A stretch of DNA of 64,000 nt from Endozoicomonas montiporae CL-33. Its GTDB lineage: Bacteria > Pseudomonadota > Gammaproteobacteria > Pseudomonadales > Endozoicomonadaceae. The notes under the pieces are model-generated. The model did no database searches and had not been told where the DNA came from. It was given only the letters and a program-made list of their open reading frames with translations. Each line of letters starts with the position of its first letter. Position 1 is the first letter of the stretch. The translations under genes were made by a program, and so were the position numbers. Positions 38,781 through 47,903 of this stretch are shown here, in pieces. The stretch covers positions 1,158,501 to 1,222,500 of the forward strand of contig NZ_CP013251.1 of NCBI RefSeq assembly GCF_001583435.1, given 5' to 3'.

Positions 38781-38922
38781 GAATACCTAACGCAGCCAAT
38801 CCAAACCGCTGGTTCTGCGTCAGAACTCCTCGCAATAGCCAGCTATTACTCGTCGTTCTTCCTTGCCCAGCGATTTGGATTGGCTTGCTCATGGTCATAT
38901 TTAGAAAACGGAATTGGTATTA
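38781..38922. repeat. Palindromic MITE-like element, family 1 variant
   Basis: Begins GAATACC and ends GGAATTGGTATTA. Arms GCCAATCCAAA and TTTGGATTGGC pair, and the core GAACTCCTCGCAATAGCC...CTATTACTCGTCGTTC matches the copies at 8884-9206 and 57190-57358, while the arm text differs. The remaining gene-free sequence to 39190 holds nothing I can identify. Confidence 0.7.
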
Positions 38923-39190
38923 CAGTGTTTCAACTGGCTGTCACATGCTATTTGGCATGCCTGAAAGAGTCAGAGGCAGACGTGTGGTACGTGAATAAAA
39001 AACAGCAGTCGCATGTCGAACAGCGGTCTCCCTCCAGCCGTTATGGCAACAATGAGGAAGAACGCATTGCGTGGTTATAGCCTCTGGCTGATAGCGATCC
39101 GGATTTTTTACACGCTGGCAGGCAGATAGGATCAGGAGGAGCCTTTGCCCCTCTTTTTTCATTCAGACATTTTCATTCAGACAATTTCTC

Positions 39191-42100
39191 TCAATCCAGT
39201 GCTCTTTTTCCCAGAAGCGAATACAGCACAGGCACAACAAAGAGAGTCAGCAGCGTTGATACCAGCAGTCCACCAATAATGCTGGCTCCCATCGGTGCCC
39301 ACATCACCGAACCGGATAAGGTAAGAGGCAGCAGTCCGCCAATAGTGGTCAGCGTAGTCAGTAAAATGGGCAGCAGCCGCACCTGGCCGGCTTCAAGAAT
39401 GGCTTCCCTGAGTTCCATACCGTTCTTGCGCAACTGATTACTGTAATCCACCAGTATGATTGAATTGTTGACGACAATACCGACCAGCGAGGTCAGGCCA
39501 ATAAAGGCAGTAAAAGAGAAGGTAAAACCGGCAAACCACAGCGCCAGAATCATCCCTGTTACTGCAAAAGGAATCGCAGTGAAGATGACCAGCGGCTGAC
39601 TGAATGAATTAAACTGCAACACGAGCACCGCAAAGATGCCCAGCAGGGCGATCAGGAGCACTTTGGTCATTCCGTCAAAGGACTCTTCCCGTTGTTCCTG
39701 CTCGCCACCCACCTGATAGGAAACACCTTTTGGCCATTCGTACTGATCCAGTTCTGCCCGGATCGCATTGGTGACGGTTTCAGCCTGATAGCCAGCTTTC
39801 AGGTCGGCGGTAATGCGTGCCATACGTTCCGTCAAATGATGCTGGAAGCGGGGCAGGGCGTCCTGCATTTCCAGTTTAACCAGCTGTTTAACCGGAACCA
39901 GTTGTCCGCTGGCAGACTTCACCATCATACGATCAAAGTCTTCTATTTGTGGATCGCGACCCGATGACTGTCCTTTCACGATGATCGGATAATCTTCGCC
40001 GGAATGGTCCCGGAACTGGCTGACCGGTACGCCCACCAGACTGGCGCGAATTACCTGATCAATCGAGCTGATGGCAACCCCGTACATGGCGGCTTTATCG
40101 CGATTAATGGTGATGTTCAGGTCAACCTTGGGGTTGTCGAGAGGGTTATCAACATTCACCGTTCCCGGAGTACGGGCAATAATCTGCTCAATATCCCTTG
40201 AAACGGTCAGAACCCGATTCAGGTCATCACCCATAATTCGAAACGCTATCGGGGCTTCGTATGGAGGGCCCTGCAACAACTCTTTCACGACCACTCTGGC
40301 CCCGACAATACGATTGAACTCTTCTCTGAGGGTTTCGACAAATGGCTCCACCTCGCTCAGCTGACCGGAGTTCAGGTTGATAACCAGCTGCGCGTAGTTG
40401 GGCACCTGACGTTTAGGGAAAATGTTGTAGTAAATTCGAGGGTTATCTTTACCGATATTGCTGACCACGGAGCGTACCAGCGGGAAGTCTTTAACAATAT
40501 CCTCAACCTGTCGTACTGCATCATCTGTTTGCTGAAAACTGGAACCTTCGGGCAACTCGACATTGACCAGCAGCATGGGCTTTTCAGCTTTGGGGAACAT
40601 GCTGACTCCCAGTGTCCCTGCCAGCATGATAGAACCTGCCAGAGTGGCAACAGCAATCATCAGAATCAGTACCGGGTAGCGAAGCGCACCACTGAGCATG
40701 GCTTTATAGGGACCATGGGTAAAAGCCTGCAAACCTCTTAACAGTAAAGGCGGTTTGCTGTCGTGACCTTTCAGCATCACACTGGCGAGTAACGGCGACA
40801 GGCTCAGGGCAATAATCAGTGAAGCCAACAGGGTAAGAATGACCGTGACCGGCATGGAACGCAGGAAAATACCGGCTCCGGTCTGTAGCAGCATGATGGG
40901 CAGGAAAGCCAGAATGGTGGTCAGGGTTCCACTGATAACTGCCCAGCCCACCTGACTGGCTCCTTTCGCTGCAGCTTCCATGCGCGGATAGCCTTTTCGC
41001 AGAAAGCGGTGAACGTTTTCTGTGACGACAATGGCATTGTCAACCAGCAACCCCAGTGCAATCACCAGTCCGGCAATAGACATCTGTTGCAGCCCATAGC
41101 CTGCGAGATCAACCCAGCCCAGACCAATAAATACGGACAGTGGAATAGCAAGAATAATCACAATGGCAGATCGGGCACCGAGAAACAGAATGATCAGCAA
41201 CCCTACCAGCACCAGACCCTGAATCAGGCTGTTAAAAAACTGTGAAACCCGTTCGTGTACGGATTCGCTCTGGTCATGGGCGATACCGATGTTGATATCG
41301 GCGGGTAGCTCCTGCTCAAACTGATCCAGTGTTTCTTTGATGCCGTCCATTACGGTGAAAATGTTGCTGCCTTTACGCTGCACAACAGTGATAAAAATGG
41401 AACGGGTTCCCTGAAACCGTGCCTGATAGGTGGGCAGGGCATCCGCAAAAGCGATATCAGCAATATCTTTTACAAACACCACCCGTCCCGGAGTGGAGAC
41501 GACGGCGGTGCGTTCAACCGCTTCAATATCCTTAAAATCGCCACTGGTTCTTACGGTAAAGCGGCGTGACCCCGCCAGTACATGACCACCGGGAAGGTTA
41601 ACGCCGGATGCCTGAATGGCAGAAATCAGATCTTCAACACCGATACCCAGTTCCTGCATTCGGGCAAGGTCGGCCCGAACCTGCAGTTGTTGTTCCGGAA
41701 ACGCTTCGGTCGTGGCCTTTTTAATGCCGGGGATGCGCTCAAGGCGTTTCTCGAGCTTTTCACCGGTCAGGCGCAGGGTGTTATAACTTTGCGATTCCGA
41801 CATCAGCGCAATCTGGATGATGCTGACATCGATCGGGGAAATTCGATCAATGGCCAGTACCGGAATGTCGTCGGGTAACTGGTCGCGGATTTTGGAAATC
41901 TCTGCAACCACATCGTCGTATTGATCCTGAGGGTCGGTACCGTAGAGGAATTCAACCCGTATGACAGCAAGGCCGTCTTCGATATCGCTTTTCAGAACTC
42001 TGATGTCGTCTAACTCATTGATGGCTTCCTCGATAGGGTCAACAATCAGTTTCTCCATATCCAAAGGGTTGGTTCCGGGATAGACGACACGAACCATAGT

Positions 42101-42232
42101 TGCAGGAAATGTAAACTGTGGATCTTCTGAGCGGGGCATGGTCATCAGCGACACAATACCCAGTGTCACCAGCAGCAACATGACTACCAGAGTAAAGCGG
42201 CGGTTTTGAATGGCGATAGCCGGGAGTTTCAT
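39191..42232 (-). CDS. RND-family efflux pump, inner-membrane transporter
   Basis: A 1013-residue, twelve-helix proton-driven pump of the AcrB/HAE1 superfamily. The start FTLVVMLLLVTLGIVSLMTM is helix 1, GLVIALGLLVDNAIVVTENV (about 390-410) is helix 4 with the proton-relay Asp, and a duplicated half includes IGLTSLVGIVVNNSIILVDY. Shorter than AcrB (1049) and closer to the VexF/AcrD-like group of adaptor-linked pumps. It partners with the adaptor gene just upstream (six bases). No outer-membrane channel gene is adjacent, so TolC is presumably encoded elsewhere. Substrate unknown. Confidence 0.95.
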   Translation of the reverse strand: MKLPAIAIQNRRFTLVVMLLLVTLGIVSLMTMPRSEDPQFTFPATMVRVVYPGTNPLDMEKLIVDPIEEAINELDDIRVLKSDIEDGLAVIRVEFLYGTDPQDQYDDVVAEISKIRDQLPDDIPVLAIDRISPIDVSIIQIALMSESQSYNTLRLTGEKLEKRLERIPGIKKATTEAFPEQQLQVRADLARMQELGIGVEDLISAIQASGVNLPGGHVLAGSRRFTVRTSGDFKDIEAVERTAVVSTPGRVVFVKDIADIAFADALPTYQARFQGTRSIFITVVQRKGSNIFTVMDGIKETLDQFEQELPADINIGIAHDQSESVHERVSQFFNSLIQGLVLVGLLIILFLGARSAIVIILAIPLSVFIGLGWVDLAGYGLQQMSIAGLVIALGLLVDNAIVVTENVHRFLRKGYPRMEAAAKGASQVGWAVISGTLTTILAFLPIMLLQTGAGIFLRSMPVTVILTLLASLIIALSLSPLLASVMLKGHDSKPPLLLRGLQAFTHGPYKAMLSGALRYPVLILMIAVATLAGSIMLAGTLGVSMFPKAEKPMLLVNVELPEGSSFQQTDDAVRQVEDIVKDFPLVRSVVSNIGKDNPRIYYNIFPKRQVPNYAQLVINLNSGQLSEVEPFVETLREEFNRIVGARVVVKELLQGPPYEAPIAFRIMGDDLNRVLTVSRDIEQIIARTPGTVNVDNPLDNPKVDLNITINRDKAAMYGVAISSIDQVIRASLVGVPVSQFRDHSGEDYPIIVKGQSSGRDPQIEDFDRMMVKSASGQLVPVKQLVKLEMQDALPRFQHHLTERMARITADLKAGYQAETVTNAIRAELDQYEWPKGVSYQVGGEQEQREESFDGMTKVLLIALLGIFAVLVLQFNSFSQPLVIFTAIPFAVTGMILALWFAGFTFSFTAFIGLTSLVGIVVNNSIILVDYSNQLRKNGMELREAILEAGQVRLLPILLTTLTTIGGLLPLTLSGSVMWAPMGASIIGGLLVSTLLTLFVVPVLYSLLGKRALD

Positions 42233-42237
42233 GGCGC

Positions 42238-43350
42238 TTACTCCTGAAGGTCGGCAGTCTGTTCAGAAACTGTGTCAGCCACGCTTTCAACGACTTTTTC
42301 AGCCAGGATGACGGTATCGCCATCCAGGAGAAAGCCGGCTCCGGAGCTAATGACCCGTTCACCTTCTGCCAGACCGGATTCGCTGGCTATGAAGCCCGAC
42401 TCTATAAAATTGAGGTGGATGTTCCTCAGGGTGACCGACTGTTTGTCGGGGTTATAGACAAAAACGTCTGCACGGGTGCGACTGGCATTCACCACCGACT
42501 CAATGGGAATCAGTGCCAGCAGTTGCTGGCTGGAGGGAATAAGCGTCACTTTACCCACAAAGCCTGAACGTAATTTGCTGGTGGTTTCAGGGAAGGTGAT
42601 TTCCACCTGAAAAGTGCCGGTTCGCTCATCGGCCAGGGCGGCCAGACGGGTAACCTGTCCGGTGAATGTCTGGTCAGGCCAGGCATCAAACTGAATCTGT
42701 GCCCTGTCGTTTTTTTTGACCCGTACAATCTCTTCATCGGTCAGACCGGTTTTTAACACCCAGCCCCTCGACGTATCGGCGACGACCAGTACTGGCTGGT
42801 TGGGTGTTACCAGTTCGTTTTCTTCCACATGACGTCTTAGCACCAGCCCCGGGGAAGGCGCATCAATGCGAGAATAGCGTTGATTAAACAAGGTGATTCG
42901 TAAACGGCTCTGGGCAACGGCCAGTTCGGTTTCTGCCGACTGCAGCTGATCCAGAGAGACCACATTATTCTTGTGCAGCTTACTGATTCGTTCCAGATTA
43001 CGTTTTGCCAGATCCAGCCTTGCCTTTGCTTCGTCAACCTGTGCATTGATCTCTTCCATGGTCAGGCTTGCCAGTAATTGCCCTGCCAGCACCCGGTCAC
43101 CTTCGTCAACCAATAGCTGTGCAACCGGCCCTGCTGTTTTAAACGACAGTGTTTGTTGAGACTTATAGGCAAGAATGCCACTGGTTCTGATAGGGCGGGA
43201 ATGTTGCTGGTATTGAACGGTTTCAGTTGCGACGCTGACGGAGGGCTTTCCCTGTGCTGAACTGGCCACTGCGGGTAATGACAGTGTGAAATAAAATGTG
43301 CAGGAAAGGGTCAGGGCAACAAACCATGTGTAATGATGCAAAGCAGGCAT
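42238..43350 (-). CDS. RND efflux periplasmic adaptor (membrane fusion protein)
   Basis: A 370-residue exported adaptor: signal peptide (FVALTLSCTFYFTLSLPAVA), a lipoyl-like half (GPVAQLLVDEGDRVLAGQLL), a helical hairpin (about 105-150, VDEAKARLDLAKRNLERISK), the second lipoyl half (IDAPSPGLVLRRHVEENELV) and a beta-barrel domain. No lipobox Cys, so it is not a lipoprotein. First gene of the pump operon, divergent from the TetR-type gene. Confidence 0.94.
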   Translation of the reverse strand: MPALHHYTWFVALTLSCTFYFTLSLPAVASSAQGKPSVSVATETVQYQQHSRPIRTSGILAYKSQQTLSFKTAGPVAQLLVDEGDRVLAGQLLASLTMEEINAQVDEAKARLDLAKRNLERISKLHKNNVVSLDQLQSAETELAVAQSRLRITLFNQRYSRIDAPSPGLVLRRHVEENELVTPNQPVLVVADTSRGWVLKTGLTDEEIVRVKKNDRAQIQFDAWPDQTFTGQVTRLAALADERTGTFQVEITFPETTSKLRSGFVGKVTLIPSSQQLLALIPIESVVNASRTRADVFVYNPDKQSVTLRNIHLNFIESGFIASESGLAEGERVISSGAGFLLDGDTVILAEKVVESVADTVSEQTADLQE

Positions 43351-43411
43351 GGAGGTCTGTCCGAATTTGTGTTTATTGTTGACTTAATGCTAAAAGAGTA
43401 ATGTGTTCGAT

Positions 43412-43426
43412 GTCAACAATGTTGAC
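43412..43426. promoter_or_regulatory. Candidate operator of the TetR-type regulator
   Basis: GTCAACAATGTTGAC is a 15-bp palindrome in the 132-base gap between the divergent pump operon and the regulator gene. A further GTTGAC half-site occurs at about 43378. The position fits repression of both directions. Confidence 0.55.
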
Positions 43427-43482
43427 GATGAATACATTGATAAGCGATGCTTTAAACGGTTTGAGTGGTTATCAGGTCAATT

Positions 43483-44070
43483 ATGTCTAGCTATCATCAT
43501 GGAAATCTCCGTCAGGTGTTGCTGATGGAAGCCCGGCAACAGCTGCATAAATCGGGCGCTGAGAAACTGAGTCTGCGTGCTTTAGCCAGAGCGGTTGGCG
43601 TTTCCCAGACGGCGCCTTACCGACATTTTTCCGATAAGGAAACCTTACTGGTGTCTTTGATGACAGAGGGTTTTGCAGAACTGGATCAATGCGTTGCCAG
43701 TGCAGAGCAGTCATCGGAAAGTATTGATGATGAATTGGTGCATGCCGGGCTGGCTTTTGTGGCCTTTGCTTCAGCAAATCCTGAACTGTACAAACTGATG
43801 TTCGGGCCGCTGCTGGCAAAAAAAGAAGACTATCCGCAGTTAAAAGAAAAAGCACTGGGCAGTCTGGGGCGTCTACAGGGCATCATCAGTCGTAAACTGC
43901 AAAGCACTGATCAGGAGCTGATCTGGCAAACCACCATCAATGCAACAGCTCTGGTTCATGGTCATGCCAGCATGAGCATTGACGGTATGCCGGCCTGTAA
44001 CCGCCAGACTGGAGAACCCATTGATCTGCACAAGGCATTGAAAGCCTTTGCCGATGGAATTAATGCCTGA
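43483..44070 (+). CDS. TetR-family transcriptional regulator of the efflux operon
   Basis: A 195-residue repressor. The N-terminal HTH, LSLRALARAVGVSQTAPYRHFSDKET with YRHF at the recognition helix (about 28-52), is classic TetR. The C-terminal part (LVHAGLAFVAFASANPELYK) matches the TetR_C WHG-type ligand domain. ATG at 43483 has AGG six bases upstream; an earlier GTG adds six residues. Divergent from the RND pump, which it most likely controls. Confidence 0.92.
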   Translation: MSSYHHGNLRQVLLMEARQQLHKSGAEKLSLRALARAVGVSQTAPYRHFSDKETLLVSLMTEGFAELDQCVASAEQSSESIDDELVHAGLAFVAFASANPELYKLMFGPLLAKKEDYPQLKEKALGSLGRLQGIISRKLQSTDQELIWQTTINATALVHGHASMSIDGMPACNRQTGEPIDLHKALKAFADGINA

Positions 44071-44130
44071 ACAAACCCCGGCACAACTCTGAAATCCTCG
44101 ACTTTGGTATTGTCCAGCCTTGCCGATAGC

Positions 44131-44151
44131 TGAAACTAGCACGTAGTTTCA
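44131..44151. promoter_or_regulatory. Small hairpin between tetR-like and di-haem genes
   Basis: TGAAACTA-GCACG-TAGTTTCA, an eight-base perfect stem without a T tract. It could be an operator or part of a terminator of the regulator gene. Confidence 0.3.
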
Positions 44152-44177
44152 ATCACCGCTTTCTCTGGATTTTTTCA

Positions 44178-45608
44178 ATGGTTAAAGGACTGACCACATC
44201 AATACTGACTATGTCAGTCACCATTATTATCCTGTTTAGCCTGCAAGGCTGTTCTCAGGTTGAACCTGCAGCTTATGAAGAGGGTGAAAAGTGGCCGGGA
44301 GGAAAGACATCGGTGACTGTTTCCGGTAAAAGCTCGTTTACCCGTGCTTCAGCCAATATGGCAGCGAATCGCAGACTGGATTTCAGTGTGGGGGACAGTT
44401 TCTTTAAAAGTGACTGGGTACCGGCTCCGCAGCCGGATTCTGTTCGCGACGGACTTGGACCTTTATTTAATACCCGCTCCTGTGAAGGTTGCCATATTCT
44501 TGATGGGCGAGGGCATGCACCAGAGGATGGAGAGCTGAATGAAGGTGGTCTGCTCATAAGAATCAGCGTGCCGGCGGAAACCCTGAAAGAAAAAGATCAA
44601 CTGACCCGCAGTGGCGTGATTCCTCATCCGATCTATGGTGACCAGATTCAGGACTTTTCATTGAACAGCGTAAAACACGAAGCCAAAGTAAGGGTTCGTT
44701 ATGAATATTCGAATATTCGTTTTCCAGATGGTGATAGCGTTCAGATTCGTAAACCAGTCATTCAGCTCGAAGATTTGAATTATGGCCCGCTGCCTGACAA
44801 TGTGATGATTTCTCCCCGTATTGCGTCGCCCATGATTGGTCTCGGTCTTTTGGAAGCCATATCCGACTCCCAGATTCTGGCTAATGAAGATCCTGAAGAT
44901 CGGGATGGCGATGGTATATCCGGTCGTGGTAATCGTGTCTGGGATATTAAAAATAAAAAGACGGTACTGGGGCGGTTTGGCTGGAAAGCCGGACAGCCGA
45001 ACATGACACAGCAAAGTGCCGGTGCTTTTAATGGTGATATGGGCATTACCTCCAGCCTGTTTCCGGATGATAACTGTATGGAAAGTCAGACCGCCTGTAA
45101 GGAAGCTGCGCCGCAGGATCATTTGGATATTTCCGATTCCACCCTTGAAAAAGTGGTGTTCTATAGTCGTAATCTGGCTGTTCCCATGAGGCTGGATTCC
45201 AAGGAACCACAGGTACTGCTGGGAAAAGCACTGTTTGGCAAAGCAAACTGCAGCGGATGCCATATTCCAAATTACACGACATTAAAAGTTAAAAACTACC
45301 CGGAACAGTCACAGCAGAATATCTGGCCTTATACCGATTTATTGCTGCACGATATGGGTGAAGAGCTGTCAGACAACCGCCCCGAGTTTCTGGCATCTGG
45401 CAGAGAGTGGCGAACCCCGCCTTTATGGGGCATTGGGAAAACGAAAATGGTCAACCCCAAAGCCACCTTCCTCCATGACGGGCGGGCTCGCACGATTATG
45501 GAAGCGATTCTCTGGCATGGAGGCGAGGCCGAAGCGTCAAAGCAGGCGGTGATGGAAATGAGCAAAGATCAGCGTACGGCTCTGGTGAGATTCGTGAATT
45601 CATTATAA
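44178..45608 (+). CDS. Di-haem oxidoreductase-family lipoprotein
   Basis: A 476-residue exported c-type cytochrome. Signal with lipobox SLQGC (Cys about 25). Two haem-binding motifs, CEGCH (about 102-106, preceded by DGLGPLFNTRS) and CSGCH (about 357), and the family pair WRTPPLWGIG and FLHDGRARTIMEAILWHGGE near the end. This matches the DHOR/di-haem peroxidase-like family (thiol oxidoreductase-like in databases). It probably sits on the periplasmic face and takes part in peroxide or electron-transfer chemistry. Confidence 0.87.
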   Translation: MVKGLTTSILTMSVTIIILFSLQGCSQVEPAAYEEGEKWPGGKTSVTVSGKSSFTRASANMAANRRLDFSVGDSFFKSDWVPAPQPDSVRDGLGPLFNTRSCEGCHILDGRGHAPEDGELNEGGLLIRISVPAETLKEKDQLTRSGVIPHPIYGDQIQDFSLNSVKHEAKVRVRYEYSNIRFPDGDSVQIRKPVIQLEDLNYGPLPDNVMISPRIASPMIGLGLLEAISDSQILANEDPEDRDGDGISGRGNRVWDIKNKKTVLGRFGWKAGQPNMTQQSAGAFNGDMGITSSLFPDDNCMESQTACKEAAPQDHLDISDSTLEKVVFYSRNLAVPMRLDSKEPQVLLGKALFGKANCSGCHIPNYTTLKVKNYPEQSQQNIWPYTDLLLHDMGEELSDNRPEFLASGREWRTPPLWGIGKTKMVNPKATFLHDGRARTIMEAILWHGGEAEASKQAVMEMSKDQRTALVRFVNSL

Positions 45609-45720
45609 TAAGCACCCATAAGTTCTTATTACGATTTGCTTAAATAATATTTATTTTCCTTATTAGCGATTTAGACCCATACTCTCGCCTTTTGATGCCT
45701 TATTGAGAATTTGGAAAGTT

Positions 45721-46686
45721 ATGGGTTACCTCCCTGAACGCTTTCCGGCGCTGCGCGGAAGAACCCGCTGGTTAGCCCGAAGCCTGTTTGTCCTGATGTG
45801 TTTGATATGCCTGCTAACCGGTGTTTCATCTCCAGTGGCTCTGATGTTGGGTATTCTTCTGGCACTGTTGCTGGGTAATCCATTTTTACAACTGACTCAG
45901 GCTGCGACGGGTATTCTCCTCAAACTCTCTGTGGTGGGGCTCGGTTTCGGTATGAGCATTCATCAGGCTGTGGCTGCCAGTCAGGATGGTTTTTTATTGA
46001 CCGTCATTTCAATTGCCTCGACGCTTGGGTTAGGCGCTTTACTGGCGCTAAGAATGGGGATTAACCGGCATGCGGGTCAGTTGATTGCCAGTGGTACTGC
46101 TATTTGTGGTGGCAGTGCCATTGCGGCGGTGGCACCGGTGATCAAAGCCAGTCATCGTGATATGTCAGTGGCTTTGGGCGTGGTGTTTATCCTCAATTCA
46201 ATAGCTTTGTTGGTGTTTCCCGTGGTGGGGAACTGGTTGTTGATGACCCAGGAACAGTTCGGACTCTGGGCAGCCATTGCCATTCACGATACCAGTTCGG
46301 TGGTGGGTGCCAGTGTCAGCTATGGAGAAGAAGCGCTGGCGATTGCAACAACGGTCAAACTTGGACGGGCGCTGTGGATTATTCCCCTGTCTCTGCTTCT
46401 GGCGGTGGTGTCCGGTGGTAGTCTGAGGCGCATCAGTATTCCCTGGTTTATCGGCCTGTTTATTGTTGCCATGCTGATCAACAGCTTTGTTCCGGCCGTT
46501 CAGGGGATTAGTGCCGATATCGTTGAGTGGTCGAAAAGAGGGTTGGTGCTGACACTGTTTCTGATTGGTTCCACCATGACCCGCGACCTGTTAACAAGCG
46601 TTGGCCTTAGACCCATGCTTTACGGTTTTTCTCTTTGGATGGTTATTGCGCTGGTATCGCTGGGTTTGATTCTGTCTAATTTCTGA
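45721..46686 (+). CDS. YeiH-family (UPF0324) membrane transporter
   Basis: A 321-residue protein with about ten membrane segments, containing the family signatures LLKLSVVGLGFGMSIHQAVA, GTAICGGSAIAAVAPVI and AIHDTSSVVGASVSYG. Members are annotated as putative sulfate or sulfite exporters; the substrate is not established here. Start at the ATG 45721, downstream of GGAAAG; an upstream TTG is possible. Confidence 0.88.
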   Translation: MGYLPERFPALRGRTRWLARSLFVLMCLICLLTGVSSPVALMLGILLALLLGNPFLQLTQAATGILLKLSVVGLGFGMSIHQAVAASQDGFLLTVISIASTLGLGALLALRMGINRHAGQLIASGTAICGGSAIAAVAPVIKASHRDMSVALGVVFILNSIALLVFPVVGNWLLMTQEQFGLWAAIAIHDTSSVVGASVSYGEEALAIATTVKLGRALWIIPLSLLLAVVSGGSLRRISIPWFIGLFIVAMLINSFVPAVQGISADIVEWSKRGLVLTLFLIGSTMTRDLLTSVGLRPMLYGFSLWMVIALVSLGLILSNF

Positions 46687-46940
46687 AACGGATTCAGGCT
46701 CTATACATCAAGATTGTTTTAAGAATAAGCAGCCTGCATCCCTGCATCAGAGGAGAGGGTACTGAACTGCCTTCTCGTCCCTTCCTGTTTAAGTTAGACT
46801 CTCGTACACGTATGGTGATCAGACTCTCGGAAAGCCTGACACCATACGGCTGTCTGGTCGGTCATCGCACATTGTGCGAGTTACTATCACAGTCATAAAA
46901 AGCCCTTTAAAGGGTAAAACAATAAAAATGTGGGGGACCT

Positions 46941-47858
46941 ATGCGCAAACTACTTCTTTCTCTGGCGGTTTTGATTCTGCCGGTACTGTCGGTTTCGGTC
47001 AGTGCCGATAATTATTCCATTGGCACCGGCGGGCAGAGTGGAATTTATTATCCCTTTGGGGGCGCCCTGGCCAAAGTCTGGTCAGACCAGATTGATGGCG
47101 TGAATGTTAAGGCTGAAGTCACAGCGGCATCGGTTGAAAACACCATCAAAGTGGTGCGCGGTGACATGATTGCCGGTCTGGCGATGGGTAATGTGGTGCT
47201 GGATGCCTACAAGGGCGAAGGCAAATTCCCGGCTAAAATGCCGGTGAATGTTCTGTTTGCCCTTTATCCTAATCTGGTTCATGCCGTTACAACGGCGAAG
47301 TCTGATATCAAATCTTTGGCGGATCTCAACGGTCAGCGAGTGTCTCTGGGCGCACCTGGCTCCGGTACTGCGGTGACTTCAGCAGCTCTGCTGGAGTCTC
47401 TGGGCGTAGACGTTAATGCTGTGTACCTGAACTTTTCCGAAACCACGAATGCGCTTGCCAATGGTCAGATCGATGCCGGATTCATAGTGGGTGGGCAGGG
47501 TGTGGGTGCCGTGACTCAGCTGGCATTAACCCATGATATCCGTATTCTGGATGTTTCTGCGCAGCAGCAGGCTACTTTCAAGTCAAAGTATCCGGCTTAC
47601 AGCAGCTACACCATTCCGGAAGGCATTTATAACAAGGTGGGATCTGTGGATACCCTGAGTGTCTGGAATGTCATTGTTGTGAAAGCTGACCTTTCCGAAG
47701 ATATGGCTTACGAACTGACCCGCACAGCCTTTGAAAACATTGATCAGGTGCGCAAGGTGGTTAAGGCAGCCGATGCTACCACGCTGGCCAATGCAGACAG
47801 TTTGAACGGTGTGCCACTGCACCCCGGTGCTCTTAAATACCTGAAAACAGTGCAATAA
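46941..47858 (+). CDS. TAXI-family TRAP transporter solute-binding protein
   Basis: A 305-residue periplasmic protein: signal peptide (KLLLSLAVLILPVLSVSVSA), then YSIGTGGQSGIYYPFGGALA, the TAXI signature, and SLGAPGSGTAVTSAALLESL. It captures a small organic acid (glutamate-type ligands in studied members) and hands it to the membrane unit 45 bases downstream. GGGGG precedes the ATG. In 46687-46940 upstream I see no gene. Confidence 0.94.
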   Translation: MRKLLLSLAVLILPVLSVSVSADNYSIGTGGQSGIYYPFGGALAKVWSDQIDGVNVKAEVTAASVENTIKVVRGDMIAGLAMGNVVLDAYKGEGKFPAKMPVNVLFALYPNLVHAVTTAKSDIKSLADLNGQRVSLGAPGSGTAVTSAALLESLGVDVNAVYLNFSETTNALANGQIDAGFIVGGQGVGAVTQLALTHDIRILDVSAQQQATFKSKYPAYSSYTIPEGIYNKVGSVDTLSVWNVIVVKADLSEDMAYELTRTAFENIDQVRKVVKAADATTLANADSLNGVPLHPGALKYLKTVQ

Positions 47859-47903
47859 CAAGGCGCAGAAAGCTCGACAGAAGACTCGTGGAAGGAGGAT
47901 GTT

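Noticed and set aside
38693..39080. Two plus-strand frames after the 327-aa gene
   Set aside because: They run through a terminator and a palindromic element and have no start signals.
46687..46940. A possible riboswitch or small RNA before the TAXI gene
   Set aside because: Short stems only (for example AGCCCTTTAAAGGGT); no known motif recognised.
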